Positions 1 through 8,269 of a DNA stretch of 64,000 nucleotides are shown piece by piece. A program made the translations under genes and the position numbers. The notes under the pieces were generated by a model, which worked only from the letters and a program-made list of their open reading frames with translations, was not told where the DNA came from and ran no database searches. Position 1 is the stretch's first letter; each line of letters starts with the position of its first letter. Location: NCBI GenBank assembly GCA_016868455.1, contig VGGV01000004.1, forward strand, positions 1-64,000. The letters are read 5' to 3'. The stretch comes from Bacteroidota bacterium. Its GTDB lineage: Bacteria > Bacteroidota > Bacteroidia > Chitinophagales > Chitinophagaceae.

Positions 1-494
1 TTTTAAAGGATGAAAATGGAAAAGAGGTGGCCTTGTTCTCCGGCGATACATTATTTATTGGTGATGTGGGCCGCCCGGATCTGGCACAAAAAGTAGTTGC
101 CGATTTAACGCAGGATAAATTAGCCGGTTACCTGTTTGAGTCTCTTCGTAATAAAATAATGCCGCTGGCAGATGATATTATTGTTTACCCGGCACACGGT
201 GCAGGCAGCGCCTGTGGCAAAAACATGAGCAAAGAAACAACCGACACACTCGGCCACCAGAAGCAAACCAATTATGCATTGCGCAGCAATATGACCAAAG
301 AAGAATTTATTAAAGAGGTTACAACCGGACTTACAGCCCCGCCTGCTTACTTTCCGCTGCAACCTATTTCAAGCAACAGACCTGGTACTCTTCAACCCGA
401 AATTATTTGGAGGCCACGTCCGATTTTTCTTCGATCGAGTCTTCCAATTTCAATCTTATCGACGGAACATTATCCGCCCGGCAGGAGCGGCTGA
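1..494 (+). CDS. MBL-fold hydrolase (persulfide dioxygenase-like), 5'-partial and chimeric at its 3' end
   Basis: The frame is open from the first bases of the window, so the start lies upstream. The readable part has the C-terminal metallo-beta-lactamase signatures of the ETHE1/persulfide-dioxygenase family, which oxidises glutathione or other persulfides: GDTLFIGDVGRPDLAQK, then YPAHGAGSACGKNMS, then QTNYALR and APPAYFPL. In full-length bacterial relatives APPAYFPL is followed by a linker and one or two rhodanese domains. Here family similarity stops at about base 360, and the remaining 44 codons look like an arbitrary reading of foreign DNA up to the stop at 492-494. The protein therefore lacks any rhodanese domain. 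The break coincides with the start of similarity to a YARHG protein in another frame. It could be a natural deletion junction or an assembly chimera at a contig end. Confidence 0.75.
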   Translation, partial: LKDENGKEVALFSGDTLFIGDVGRPDLAQKVVADLTQDKLAGYLFESLRNKIMPLADDIIVYPAHGAGSACGKNMSKETTDTLGHQKQTNYALRSNMTKEEFIKEVTTGLTAPPAYFPLQPISSNRPGTLQPEIIWRPRPIFLRSSLPISILSTEHYPPGRSG

Positions 495-859
495 CGGCGA
501 TCGTTCGATCTTATTTTCAGGATATTGCCGATCGAACCTTTGATGCCGCCAAATACTTTTCATCCACGATATCCGTATATATCAAGCGGCAGAATCTTAG
601 TCCTTGGGAGGTTAACGAATTGATGACCGAGGGTTATTCGGAATATCTCAATCCGGAATACAGTTTTGTCGATCCGATCGAATTTACGCTGACCCGGCAT
701 CTGGACGGGGTGGACTTTATCACCTTCCCTGTTTTCTTCCGTTCTTTTTTTGTTTCAATGGCACAGGCACTGCAACAGTGGGTGGCTGTGCTTTTCCTGG
801 TAGCAGGTATGGGTTTTTTGCACTTTGGATTACGGCAAGTCATTATTTCTTACATTTAA
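407..859 (+). pseudogene. YARHG-domain protein, C-terminal fragment, truncated at both ends
   Basis: Reading this frame back to about base 356 gives AATYFKQQTWYS followed by SIESSNFNLI. This matches the second half of a YARHG domain, an extracellular domain usually written as YARHG, then YFxxxxWY, then an IExxNIxLI end. The first half, with the YARHG motif itself, is absent. The next ~90 residues (SARQERLTAIVRSYF, then YIKRQNLSPWEVNELM, then FPVFFRSF) look like the C-terminal domain that follows YARHG in some Bacteroidota lipoproteins. From about base 745 the frame turns into an unrelated hydrophobic run and stops at 857-859. There is no credible start codon of its own (TTG at 407). The stretch 410-690 is unusually rich in GATCG, unlike its neighbours, which suggests a different source. 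Confidence 0.55.
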
Positions 860-1000
860 GGTGGCTATAGCCGCAGTATCTGGATATCCTGGTTTGTAAG
901 GTATGATCCTGACTGGAAGGAACACCAGCCGGAAGATGTTTCGGAAAGACTAAACCCTGATCAGGCAAATAACTGGTAAAATAAGCCCGCCTTCGCTAAA
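745..1000 (+). other. unidentified remnant between the YARHG fragment and tRNA-Ser
   Basis: No intact gene is visible here. In the frame of the preceding fragment, a 40-codon open stretch follows the stop at 857-859. It includes SIWISWFVRYDPDWKEH and ends ANNW at a TAA near 979. It looks like a real protein C-terminus, but I cannot place it in a family. A hydrophobic run precedes it. Together they are probably the end of a third gene joined to the YARHG fragment at about base 745. Confidence 0.35.
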
Positions 1001-1020
1001 CCTGCCTGTCGGCAGACAGG
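1001..1020. repeat. short palindrome, CCTGCC/GGCAGG family
   Basis: The sequence CCTGCCTGTCGGCAGACAGG is a near-perfect inverted repeat. It lies just beyond the 3' end of tRNA-Ser (minus strand) and is flanked by CGCCTTCGCTAAA and GCTACGGCAGG, which extend the symmetry. Related copies occur at 15838, 20333, 36995, 38208, 43457 and 63327. Their dispersal and variation make them REP-like mobile or selfish palindromes rather than ordinary terminators. Confidence 0.7.
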
Positions 1021-1037
1021 GCTACGGCAGGTGAAAG

Positions 1038-1124
1038 CGGAGACCGAGGGATTCGAACCCTCGATACGGTTTCCCGTATACACACTTTCCAGGCGTGCCT
1101 CTTCAACCACTCGAGCAGGTCTCC
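1038..1124 (-). tRNA. tRNA-Ser (anticodon GGA)
   Basis: On the minus strand the 87-nt sequence starts GGAGACC and ends GGTCTCC plus a G discriminator, giving a perfect 7-bp acceptor stem. The T arm carries GGTTCGAATCC. The anticodon loop reads CTGGAAA, with anticodon GGA decoding UCC and UCU. A long variable arm (GTGTATACGGGAAACCGTATC) marks a class II serine tRNA. CCA is not encoded. It lies between tatD and the fragment mosaic, on the same strand as tatD. Confidence 0.95.
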
Positions 1125-1153
1125 AAAAGGTTGCAAAAATACTTTTTAAGTAC

Positions 1154-1918
1154 TCAGATTTCGAATATTTTTTTTGCATTTGCTGATGTAATAGCAGCTA
1201 CTTCCTGCTTGTCTATTTTTTTAATCTGGCTGAGTTTTTCTGCCACATACTTCAGGTAAGAAGGCTCATTCCTTTTTCCCCGGAAGGGAACAGGGGCCAG
1301 ATAAGGTGCATCGGTTTCGAGTACAACATATTCAAGCGAAACCTGCTCCATCACTTTATCAAGTCCCGCATTTTTAAAAGTAATCACACCCCCGATGCCC
1401 AGATAAAGACCTAGATCAATTATTCGCTTTGCCTGAGCCGCATCACCGGAAAAACAATGAAACACCCCCCCGAGTTTCCCCTTTTGATGCTCCGCTATTA
1501 CAGTGATGCACTCATCCGTTGCATTCCGGGAATGGATGGATGCAGGTATATTAAAATGCATGGCCCATTCTATCTGTTCATGAAAAGCTGTGTATTGCTG
1601 CTCAGTAAAAGTTTTGTCCCAGTAAAAATCAAGCCCAATTTCACCGACAGCTATAAAGGGTCTTTTTTCAAGCCAGCCAAGGACCACTTTCAGTTCATCC
1701 AGGTAATTCTTTTTTACCGAGCAAGGGTGTAATCCCATCATAGCAACAATAGCGGGATTATTATTTTCAAGAGCAAACAATAACTCATGAGTTTCTGTGT
1801 CAATAGCCGGGAGCAAAAATTTGTTAACCCCGTCTTTTTCAGCTCTTTCCAATACATCAGCTATATCGGATGCAAAATCTGGCAGATAAATATGGGTATG
1901 TGTGTCGATCAGATGCAT
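1154..1918 (-). CDS. tatD: TatD family metal-dependent hydrolase (DNase)
   Basis: A 254-residue protein of normal family length. TatD-type enzymes are TIM-barrel amidohydrolase-superfamily nucleases with 3'-5' DNase activity, acting in the cytoplasm in DNA repair or turnover. Visible metal-site and family motifs are DTHTH at residues 5-9, GEIGLD at 92-97, the histidine of IHSR near 129, HCFSG at 154-158 and ETDAPYLAP at 201-209. The ATG at 1918 puts DTHTH at the expected distance from the N-terminus. The gene is followed on the same strand by tRNA-Ser, 29 bases away, and faces a rightward lipoprotein gene upstream. The family is certain. The exact physiological substrate is not shown by the sequence. 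Confidence 0.93.
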   Translation of the reverse strand: MHLIDTHTHIYLPDFASDIADVLERAEKDGVNKFLLPAIDTETHELLFALENNNPAIVAMMGLHPCSVKKNYLDELKVVLGWLEKRPFIAVGEIGLDFYWDKTFTEQQYTAFHEQIEWAMHFNIPASIHSRNATDECITVIAEHQKGKLGGVFHCFSGDAAQAKRIIDLGLYLGIGGVITFKNAGLDKVMEQVSLEYVVLETDAPYLAPVPFRGKRNEPSYLKYVAEKLSQIKKIDKQEVAAITSANAKKIFEI

Positions 1919-2023
1919 GGAAATAATTGATTATGAGGGCAAAACTCTGTAAAAAATTTTAAGAAACCCTTAAACTTTCATCAATAATTGCCATCTTAAA
2001 GTCGTAATTTAACCAACCCTAAA

Positions 2024-2953
2024 ATGCATTTTATGAAATACTGGTTCAGTTTTTCCAAACTGGCAGTTTTTGCCATTATTTTCAGCCTTGCAGTTTTTGT
2101 TTCTTGCAGCAAAGAAAAGAGCCAAAGCGGAACAGATGCGCAGGAGGAAGAGATATCTAAAACATCCGGGGAAGCGGATGCCGAAGCAGAATCCACTTAT
2201 AATGAATTTTTCGATGATGTAATGGGAGTTAATAATGAAGTGGGTGTAGCCGGATCAGGTGTATTTTTTGGAAAACCTGACAGCCTGAGTCCTGTGCCCC
2301 GCTGCTTTACCATTACCATCACTCATCCTGCAGGCACACCCTTCCCGGCCAGGGTTGTTATTGATTTCGGTACTGCCGGATGTCCGGGGCCCGATGGCCG
2401 CATCCGCAGAGGAAAAATCATTACTGAATATACGAACCGCCTCACGGTTCCCGGGGCAATGGCCACTACCACCTTCGACAGGTTTTTTGTGGATGCCATC
2501 AACGTAGATGGTACGCATAAAATCAGCAATATTTCGGGCACACCGATTCCGCCTGCCAACATTGCCCGTAAATACAAAGTGGAAGTAATCAATGGCAAGC
2601 TTACAAAGCCCAATGGCGATTTTGTGGAATGGAACAGCACAAGAACAATTACACAAATTGAAGGTCTGATTACACCTGACTACCCCAGGGATGATGTTTT
2701 TAAAATTGAAGGGGCTGCACACGGAAAGGTTAAGCGGGGCACCCTGCTTGTCCGCTGGGAATCAGCGATTACAGAGCCCTTGATCCGGCGTTTTACCTGC
2801 CGCTGGATTGTAAAGGGACGTATCAGAATTGTAAGAGCAACCCTGCCTGCCAACAGTCCCTGGGTAGCCGTGCTTGATTTTGGCCCCGGCACCTGCGATA
2901 ATCAGGCAACCATTACCATTAACGGGATTACCCGCCAAATTACTTTGCCGTAA
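2024..2953 (+). CDS. lipoprotein of unknown function
   Basis: 309 residues. The N-terminus is a hydrophobic signal (KLAVFAIIFSLAVFVSC) with a lipobox cysteine followed by SKEK, so it should be a lipid-anchored envelope protein. An acidic Glu/Asp/Ser-rich linker follows, to about residue 60. The rest appears to contain two related beta-rich halves: one around PRCFTITITHPAG and VIDFGTAGCPGPDGRIRRG, the other around RRFTCRWIVKGRIRI and LDFGPGTC. These suggest an internal duplication with paired cysteines. I do not recognise a named family; similar proteins occur in Bacteroidota. The start could also be the ATG three codons later (2033). It is a single-gene unit with its own terminator at 3007-3040. 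Confidence 0.75.
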   Translation: MHFMKYWFSFSKLAVFAIIFSLAVFVSCSKEKSQSGTDAQEEEISKTSGEADAEAESTYNEFFDDVMGVNNEVGVAGSGVFFGKPDSLSPVPRCFTITITHPAGTPFPARVVIDFGTAGCPGPDGRIRRGKIITEYTNRLTVPGAMATTTFDRFFVDAINVDGTHKISNISGTPIPPANIARKYKVEVINGKLTKPNGDFVEWNSTRTITQIEGLITPDYPRDDVFKIEGAAHGKVKRGTLLVRWESAITEPLIRRFTCRWIVKGRIRIVRATLPANSPWVAVLDFGPGTCDNQATITINGITRQITLP

Positions 2954-3006
2954 TTAAAAAATTATTATACCTTTAAACCAGTTTTCATAGGGTACGGATT
3001 AAAAAC

Positions 3007-3040
3007 GGGCCAGGGTTTCTACCCAGGCCCTAACTTTTTT
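3007..3040 (+). terminator. rho-independent terminator after the lipoprotein gene
   Basis: A GGGCCAGGGT/ACCCAGGCCC-type stem with a short TTTCT loop is followed by TAACTTTTTTCTT. It sits 54 bases after the stop codon of the rightward lipoprotein gene and before the convergent deacetylase gene. Confidence 0.75.
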
Positions 3041-3092
3041 CTTCTGTTTATACGGAGATCCGATAACCTCTGGCATTTATCAAATTGTCCCA

Positions 3093-3797
3093 TTACCCTA
3101 TTTTTGCGAATTGATAACCCAGACGGCTGTAATATTCCAGTAATCTGGGCAGGCAGTAGCGCATGCGGTCCCAGGCCTTTTCACTTTCATGCAATACAAC
3201 AATATCCCCATCTGTAATTTTGCTTTTCATTCTTTGGTAGCACTTCTCCGGTGAAAGGTCCGGCACCCAGTCTCCTGCCAGAATATTCCACATAACAATA
3301 ATCAATGGCCTGTCAGCAACGCTGCCATTACAGAGTTTACGGATCTGCTGCCTTGTAATTCTTCCATAAGGCGGCCTGAAAAGGTCAGATTGTATGTGAA
3401 CAGCAGCATTTTCCACATCCTTGAGATACGTAATATCATCTGTCTTCCACCCGTTGATGTGATTCTGGGTATGATTGCCCACGGCATGTCCTTCCTGAAT
3501 ATATCGGCAGTACAGTTCAGGATATTTCATCACATGATCACCTATGCAGAAAAAAGTGGCTTTGGCATTATATCTTTTCAGCTCTTCAAGCACAAAAGGC
3601 GTAATAGCGGGATGGGGGCCATCATCAAATGTGAGGTAAAGCGTCTTTGCCTCCGCCGCCATATCCCACAAGCAACCCGGATAAAGTTTCTTCAGCCACC
3701 AGGGCGTCTTTATCAGGAAACGGTCCTTTTTAAAAAAAGAAATAAGGGCATCCTTCTTTGCTTTCTGGTAATGTGGCGCTATGAATGTCATCAGCAC
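3093..3797 (-). CDS. polysaccharide deacetylase (NodB-type, carbohydrate esterase 4)
   Basis: 234 residues. CE4 enzymes remove N-acetyl groups from chitin, peptidoglycan or related polysaccharides using a divalent metal. All five NodB-fold motifs are visible: TFDDGPHP near residue 56 (catalytic and metal Asp), NHTQNH at 108-113 (metal His pair), RPPYGR at 141-146, the WNILAGDW segment near 170 and VVLHES near 200 (catalytic His). There is no clear signal peptide, so the site of action is uncertain. The start is not well fixed: ATG at 3797 or 3791, with the conserved part beginning around TPWWLKKLYPG. It is divergent from gltX, with about 110 bases between them. The fold is certain and the substrate unknown. 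Confidence 0.9.
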   Translation of the reverse strand: MLMTFIAPHYQKAKKDALISFFKKDRFLIKTPWWLKKLYPGCLWDMAAEAKTLYLTFDDGPHPAITPFVLEELKRYNAKATFFCIGDHVMKYPELYCRYIQEGHAVGNHTQNHINGWKTDDITYLKDVENAAVHIQSDLFRPPYGRITRQQIRKLCNGSVADRPLIIVMWNILAGDWVPDLSPEKCYQRMKSKITDGDIVVLHESEKAWDRMRYCLPRLLEYYSRLGYQFAKIG

Positions 3798-3870
3798 AAA
3801 GATACTTATGCTGATGTTGTGGGGATAACTGCCATTTTGCAGGCAAACTTAAATAATTTGAATCATTATT

Positions 3871-3889
3871 CCCCATTAGGGGTTGGGGG
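3871..3889. repeat. CCCC...GGGG hairpin upstream of gltX
   Basis: CCCCATTAGGGG followed by TTGGGGG forms a small hairpin directly before the gltX -7 box. It resembles a shortened member of the G-rich palindrome family found in leuS and ileS. The assignment is weak because the element is short. Confidence 0.35.
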
Positions 3890-3892
3890 TTT

Positions 3893-3900
3893 TATCTTTG
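3893..3900 (+). promoter_or_regulatory. putative -7 box of gltX (TATCTTTG)
   Basis: This is a perfect match to the Bacteroidota -7 consensus TAnnTTTG. It ends 7 bases before the gltX ATG, which implies an extremely short or absent leader. I see no convincing -33 element at the expected spacing. Confidence 0.5.
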
Positions 3901-3907
3901 CCGCTTT

Positions 3908-5428
3908 ATGAACAAACGAGTAAGAGTACGCTTTGCCCCCAGCCCGACAGGCGGTTTGCACCTGGGCGGAGTAAGAACAGTTTTATACAACTATTTATTT
4001 GCGAAGAAACATGACGGCGATTTTATTTTAAGGATTGAAGACACTGACCAAAGTCGCTTTGTACCCGGGGCGGAGGAATATATTTTCAACTGCCTGAAAT
4101 GGGCGGGGTTGGAACCGGATGAAAGCCCGGTACCTGGTGGCATCTATGGCCCCTACCGCCAGAGCGAAAGAAAAGAACTGTACAGCAAATATGCTGACCA
4201 ACTGGTAATGGATGGCCATGCTTATTATGCATTTGATACACCGGAAGCACTGGAGAAAATGCGGTATGACTATAAAACAGAGCAAAATCCTTCTCCGCAG
4301 TATGATCATTCCCTCCGGATGAAAATGCGAAATTCATTGACCCTGTCTGCAGATGAAACACACCAACTATTAGCCGCAGGTATAAAACATGTGATCCGTA
4401 TAAAAATGCCCGAACATGAAACGTTGAGTTTTACAGACATAATCAGGGGTGAAGTCAGTTTTGATTCTTCCTTTGTGGATGATAAAGTGTTGCTCAAAGC
4501 CGACGGAATGCCCACCTATCACCTGGCTGTGGTGGTGGATGATTATTTAATGAAAATAAGCCATGTTTTCCGGGGGGAGGAGTGGTTGCCTTCTGTTCCT
4601 GTTCATATTTTGCTCTGGAAATATTTGTTTGGCCTGGAAAATATGCCGCTTTGGGCGCATTTTCCATTGATACTGGGGCCAAATGGCAAGTTGAGTAAAA
4701 GAGACGGTGCCAAATATGGTTTCCCGGTCTTTGCTATGAGTTGGACTGATCCGAAAACCGGTGAAACGGTGGAAGGTTTTAAGGAAAAGGGATTTCTGCC
4801 GGAAGCTTTTATCAATTTTCTTGCCTTGTTGGGCTGGAATGACGGAACTGAACAGGAGATTTTTTCCAGACAAGAACTGATTGAAAAATTTTCAATAGAA
4901 AGGGTACACAGCGCCGGGGCGAAATTTGATTATGAAAAAGCGAAGTGGTTCAATCATGAATGGATAAAGCTGTCGGAAGTCAGCAGTCTGAAGCCGGAAA
5001 TCAGGAGTTTGCTTTCGGAAAAGGGTATTACAGATATTGACGATGCGTTACTCGGAAAAGTAATCGGTTTAGTAAAAGACCGTTGCACATTACTTTCAGA
5101 TTTTATGCCGCAATCTTCTTTTTTCTTTAAAGCGCCGCAAACATGGGATGCCGATGCAGTAAAATCAAAATGGAATGAACAGAAAAAAGAGTTTTTCAAG
5201 CAGCTTATCAGAAATTATTCCGATACTACTGCATGGCAGGCCCCGGTACTGGAAGAAAATTTTCAAACTACTGCTGTGGCTAATCAGCTTAAACCGGGAG
5301 AGTTGCAACTGCCATTTCGCATTATGCTGGTAGGTGGCAAATTCGGGCCGCCGGTGTTTCAGATTGCAGAATTGCTGGGGAAAAATGAAACAACCTCCCG
5401 GATAAAAAATGCCCTTGAGGTGTTTTGA
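3908..5428 (+). CDS. gltX: glutamate--tRNA ligase
   Basis: 506 residues, the normal length for bacterial GluRS. It charges tRNA-Glu with glutamate in the cytoplasm. The class I signature appears as PSPTGGLHLGG at residues 11-21, followed by the family sequence RIEDTDQ. The KMSKS counterpart is KLSKRDG starting near residue 261. The C-terminal anticodon-binding region ends FQIAELLGKNETTSRIKNAL, typical of the family. The ATG at 3908 is directly preceded by a -7 box, so the start is well supported. Around residues 355-375 the stretch SEVSSLKPEIRSLLSEKG is coded by GAAGTC/GGAAATC-like simple sequence. It could be an old decayed repeat insert, but this is speculative. Confidence 0.97.
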   Translation: MNKRVRVRFAPSPTGGLHLGGVRTVLYNYLFAKKHDGDFILRIEDTDQSRFVPGAEEYIFNCLKWAGLEPDESPVPGGIYGPYRQSERKELYSKYADQLVMDGHAYYAFDTPEALEKMRYDYKTEQNPSPQYDHSLRMKMRNSLTLSADETHQLLAAGIKHVIRIKMPEHETLSFTDIIRGEVSFDSSFVDDKVLLKADGMPTYHLAVVVDDYLMKISHVFRGEEWLPSVPVHILLWKYLFGLENMPLWAHFPLILGPNGKLSKRDGAKYGFPVFAMSWTDPKTGETVEGFKEKGFLPEAFINFLALLGWNDGTEQEIFSRQELIEKFSIERVHSAGAKFDYEKAKWFNHEWIKLSEVSSLKPEIRSLLSEKGITDIDDALLGKVIGLVKDRCTLLSDFMPQSSFFFKAPQTWDADAVKSKWNEQKKEFFKQLIRNYSDTTAWQAPVLEENFQTTAVANQLKPGELQLPFRIMLVGGKFGPPVFQIAELLGKNETTSRIKNALEVF

Positions 5429-5457
5429 CATCCGCATTTTGCTTTTAATTCTTTAAA

Positions 5458-6999
5458 ATGATTCAGTCAACTGCCCCATCCAAATCGGTTATTGCTTTCT
5501 TAGCACTTATAAAATTTCTTATTCCGTTTTTGCTTATTCATCCTTCATTTGAATTGCAGCGTGACGAATATCTTTACTATCAGCAGGGGCTGCATTTTGA
5601 CTTTGGCTATCTTGAGAACCCGCCATTACTTTCCTAGCTGGGTATGATCTCTTCATGGTTTGGCGGTTCAGTATTCTGGATAAAATTCTGGCCGGCATTA
5701 TTTGGTTCATTAACGCTTATCGTTACTTGCTTAATAGCTGCTGAGTTTGGCGGCAATCGGTTTGCACAATTTGTTGCAGGTCTTGCTATCATTACCGGCG
5801 CCTTTTTAAGGGTTCATGCATTATTTCAACCCAACATACTTGATTTCTTTTTCTGGACACTCTCCATTTATTTTCTTGTCCGTTTTTTAAATTCCGGCCG
5901 GAGTAAATTTATTTTTCTTTTCGCACTGGCCCTTGCAATGGGCTTCTTAAGCAAATATTCTGTTGTGTTCCTCGCAGCCAGTCTTGTTTTCTCATTGCTC
6001 ATAACTAAGCACCGGGCAATTTTTGCAAAGAAAAAAACTTACATAGCCCTATTGTTTGCAATGTTGATCATACTGCCAAATGTATGGTGGCAATACAATC
6101 ATAAATGGCCGCTGGTAAATCACATGAAAGAACTCCGGGAAACCCAATTACAGTTTCTAAACCCGGTTGATTTTATCAAGGACCAGTTGTTATTTTTAAT
6201 CCCTGTTGTATTTGTCTGGATAACCGGGCTGGTATGGTTATTCAAAAACAGGCAATGGCGGTTTCTTTTCTTCACCTATTTTTTCGTTATCCTTTTATTA
6301 TTACTTGGCCGGGGTAAAAGTTATTACTCCCTCGGTATTTATCCTGCATTGCTTGCTGCAGGTGCGGTTACAATGGAAAAATGGTCTGCAGCAAAACAAT
6401 GGTTACGGTATGCCATGGTAGTATTGATCCTAACTATTACTCTTCCTTTTCTTTCTTTGCTGCTTCCGGTGTGGAAGCCTGATAAACTGGCTGCTTTTTA
6501 TAAAAAATATGATATTGCAAAAACCGGTTTGCTTACATGGGAAGACGGGCAGGAGCATAGTTTACCGATGGATTTTGCCGATATGCTGGGATGGAAGGAG
6601 TTGACGGAGAAAGCTGAGGTTTTTTACCATAGCCTTCCTGATACAACCGTATCCAATACTATTATTTATTGCCGGAATTATGGACAGGCAGGAGCATTAA
6701 AGTATTATGGAGAAGATGAATGGTTTAAGGCATCAACAATTACTGACAATGGAAGTTTTCTTTTATGGATACCAGGCAGGCTTGGGTTCAGAAACCTTCT
6801 TTTTATTGGAAACAGAATGCCGGATAAAGATGATGAAGTGTTTCAGCATTTTGAAAAAGCAACTGTAATTGATTCTGTTACCAATAAATTTTCACGCCAA
6901 TACAGGGATAAAAATATTTTCTTTGAAAATATTGATTCTGCCGGCCTGCAACTGACAAGAAAAATTGCAGAAGACATGAAGGCAGAGTTTAAACGATGA
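5458..6999 (+). pseudogene. GT39-type dolichyl-phosphate-mannose-like glycosyltransferase, interrupted by one in-frame TAG
   Basis: Reading from the ATG at 5458 gives a 513-codon membrane glycosyltransferase of the ArnT/PMT-like family. These transfer a sugar from a polyprenyl-phosphate donor across the membrane. The N-terminal loop has the characteristic LQRDEYLYY acidic motif and YLENPPLLS. At 5635-5637 a TAG stands where relatives have tryptophan (PPLLSWLG), consistent with TGG to TAG. The frame then continues without damage through at least eight hydrophobic segments (FWPALFGSLTLIVTCL and others) to TGA at 6997-6999. A restart could begin only at the ATG at 5644, losing the catalytic loop. 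It is therefore either a fresh nonsense mutation or a base-call error. gltX ends 29 bases upstream. Confidence 0.85.
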
Positions 7000-7042
7000 T
7001 GCTTTCCCCGCATTACTGTATTTTCGCAAAACAAATTTGTAA

Positions 7043-7450
7043 ATGAGCAGACCCATCCGTGTTTTAGTAGCCAAAGTAGGATTAGATGGCCATGACCGGG
7101 GTGCCAAGGTGATTGCCACAGCACTCAGAGATGCAGGCATGGAAGTTATTTATACCGGCCTGCGCCAAACACCTGAAATGGTAGTGAATGCAGCATTGCA
7201 GGAAGATGCGGATGCAATCGGTATCAGCAGCCTTTCAGGCGCTCATATGACCGTTTTCGCCAAAGTAATAGCGCTAATGAAAGAAAAAGGAATGAAGGAT
7301 GTGCTGCTTACCGGCGGCGGCATCATTCCCGAAGATGATATGAAGACCTTAAACGAAATGGGGGTTGGAAAATTATTTGCCCCGGGCACACCTACTGCAG
7401 AGATCACCGGTTATATCAAAACCTGGGTAAAGCAAAACAGAAACTTTTAA
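7043..7450 (+). CDS. cobalamin-binding small subunit of methylmalonyl-CoA mutase type
   Basis: 135 residues, matching the stand-alone B12-binding domain found at the C-terminus of methylmalonyl-CoA mutase. The domain binds adenosylcobalamin for the succinyl-CoA/methylmalonyl-CoA isomerisation. The B12 motif DGHDRG is at residues 15-20 and supplies the lower axial histidine. ISSLSGAH and [12 protein letters not shown] complete the Rossmann-like cobalamin site. The catalytic large subunit is not in the window. The next gene, an enoyl-CoA hydratase, begins 10 bases downstream, which suggests a two-gene acyl-CoA operon. The methylmalonyl-CoA epimerase at 22236 fits the same propionate route. Confidence 0.92.
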   Translation: MSRPIRVLVAKVGLDGHDRGAKVIATALRDAGMEVIYTGLRQTPEMVVNAALQEDADAIGISSLSGAHMTVFAKVIALMKEKGMKDVLLTGGGIIPEDDMKTLNEMGVGKLFAPGTPTAEITGYIKTWVKQNRNF

Positions 7451-7460
7451 TAAGATCAGT

Positions 7461-8237
7461 ATGTACCAAACCCTGCTTGCTTCGCTTGAAGATCATATTC
7501 TCACCATCACCATCAACCGGCCGGATAAGCTGAATGCGCTGAATAAAGATGTTTTCACAGACTTGAATAAAGTGCTGGATGAAATTGAAAGCAACCCGGA
7601 CATCAGGTCAGTAATCATCACCGGGGCAGGCCCTAAAGCATTTGTGGCTGGAGCTGATGTTTCTGAATTCAACGCACTGAACAAAGAACAGGCTATGGCG
7701 CTTGCCAAAAGAGGACAGGATACTTTTGCAAGAATTGAAAACTCTTCCAAACCCATTGTTGCGGCTGTTAACGGTTTTGCTTTAGGCGGTGGTTGTGAAC
7801 TGGCCATGAGTTGTCATTTCCGTGTGGCATCTGAAAATGCAAAATTCGGTCAGCCGGAAGTGAACCTGGGTTTGATACCCGGCTATGGCGGCACACAACG
7901 GCTTGTTCAGTTGGTTGGAAAAGGCAAAGCCATGGAACTGCTCATGAGTGCGCATATGATAGATGCAAACGAAGCAAAACAACTGGGTTTGGTTAATTAC
8001 GTAACAACGGCTGAAACATTACTGGACCATACTAAAAAAATCCTGGAAATCATCAATTCAAAAGCTCTGTCAGCCGTGGCCGGCTGCATTAAAGCAGCCA
8101 ATGCAGTATTTGATGAAACCAGCAATGGCTATGCCCTGGAAATACAGGTATTCGGGAACTGTTTTGATACAGATGATATGAAAGAAGGCGTGGCCGCCTT
8201 CCTCGAAAAAAGAAAGGCTAATTTTAAAGGAATATAA
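7461..8237 (+). CDS. enoyl-CoA hydratase/isomerase (crotonase family)
   Basis: 258 residues, standard crotonase length. The family adds water across 2-enoyl-CoA or isomerises such substrates in fatty-acid or amino-acid breakdown. The oxyanion-hole segments AGADVSEF (near residue 66) and NGFALGGGCELAMSC (near 105) are visible. FGQPEVNLGLIPGYGGTQRL carries the glutamates and glycines expected of a true hydratase. It is placed 10 bases after the B12-binding mutase subunit, so the two are probably co-transcribed and act in acyl-CoA catabolism. Which acyl chain is used cannot be told. Confidence 0.93.
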   Translation: MYQTLLASLEDHILTITINRPDKLNALNKDVFTDLNKVLDEIESNPDIRSVIITGAGPKAFVAGADVSEFNALNKEQAMALAKRGQDTFARIENSSKPIVAAVNGFALGGGCELAMSCHFRVASENAKFGQPEVNLGLIPGYGGTQRLVQLVGKGKAMELLMSAHMIDANEAKQLGLVNYVTTAETLLDHTKKILEIINSKALSAVAGCIKAANAVFDETSNGYALEIQVFGNCFDTDDMKEGVAAFLEKRKANFKGI

Positions 8238-8262
8238 ACTTCAGGTTCTTTGAAGTACTTTC
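8238..8262. terminator. possible weak terminator between convergent genes
   Basis: ACTTCA and TGAAGT form a short stem around GGTTCTT, followed by ACTTTCTGTTTTAT. It lies between the stop codons of the hydratase (+) and fucosidase (-) genes. The stem is AT-rich and weak. Confidence 0.35.
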
Positions 8263-8269
8263 TGTTTTA

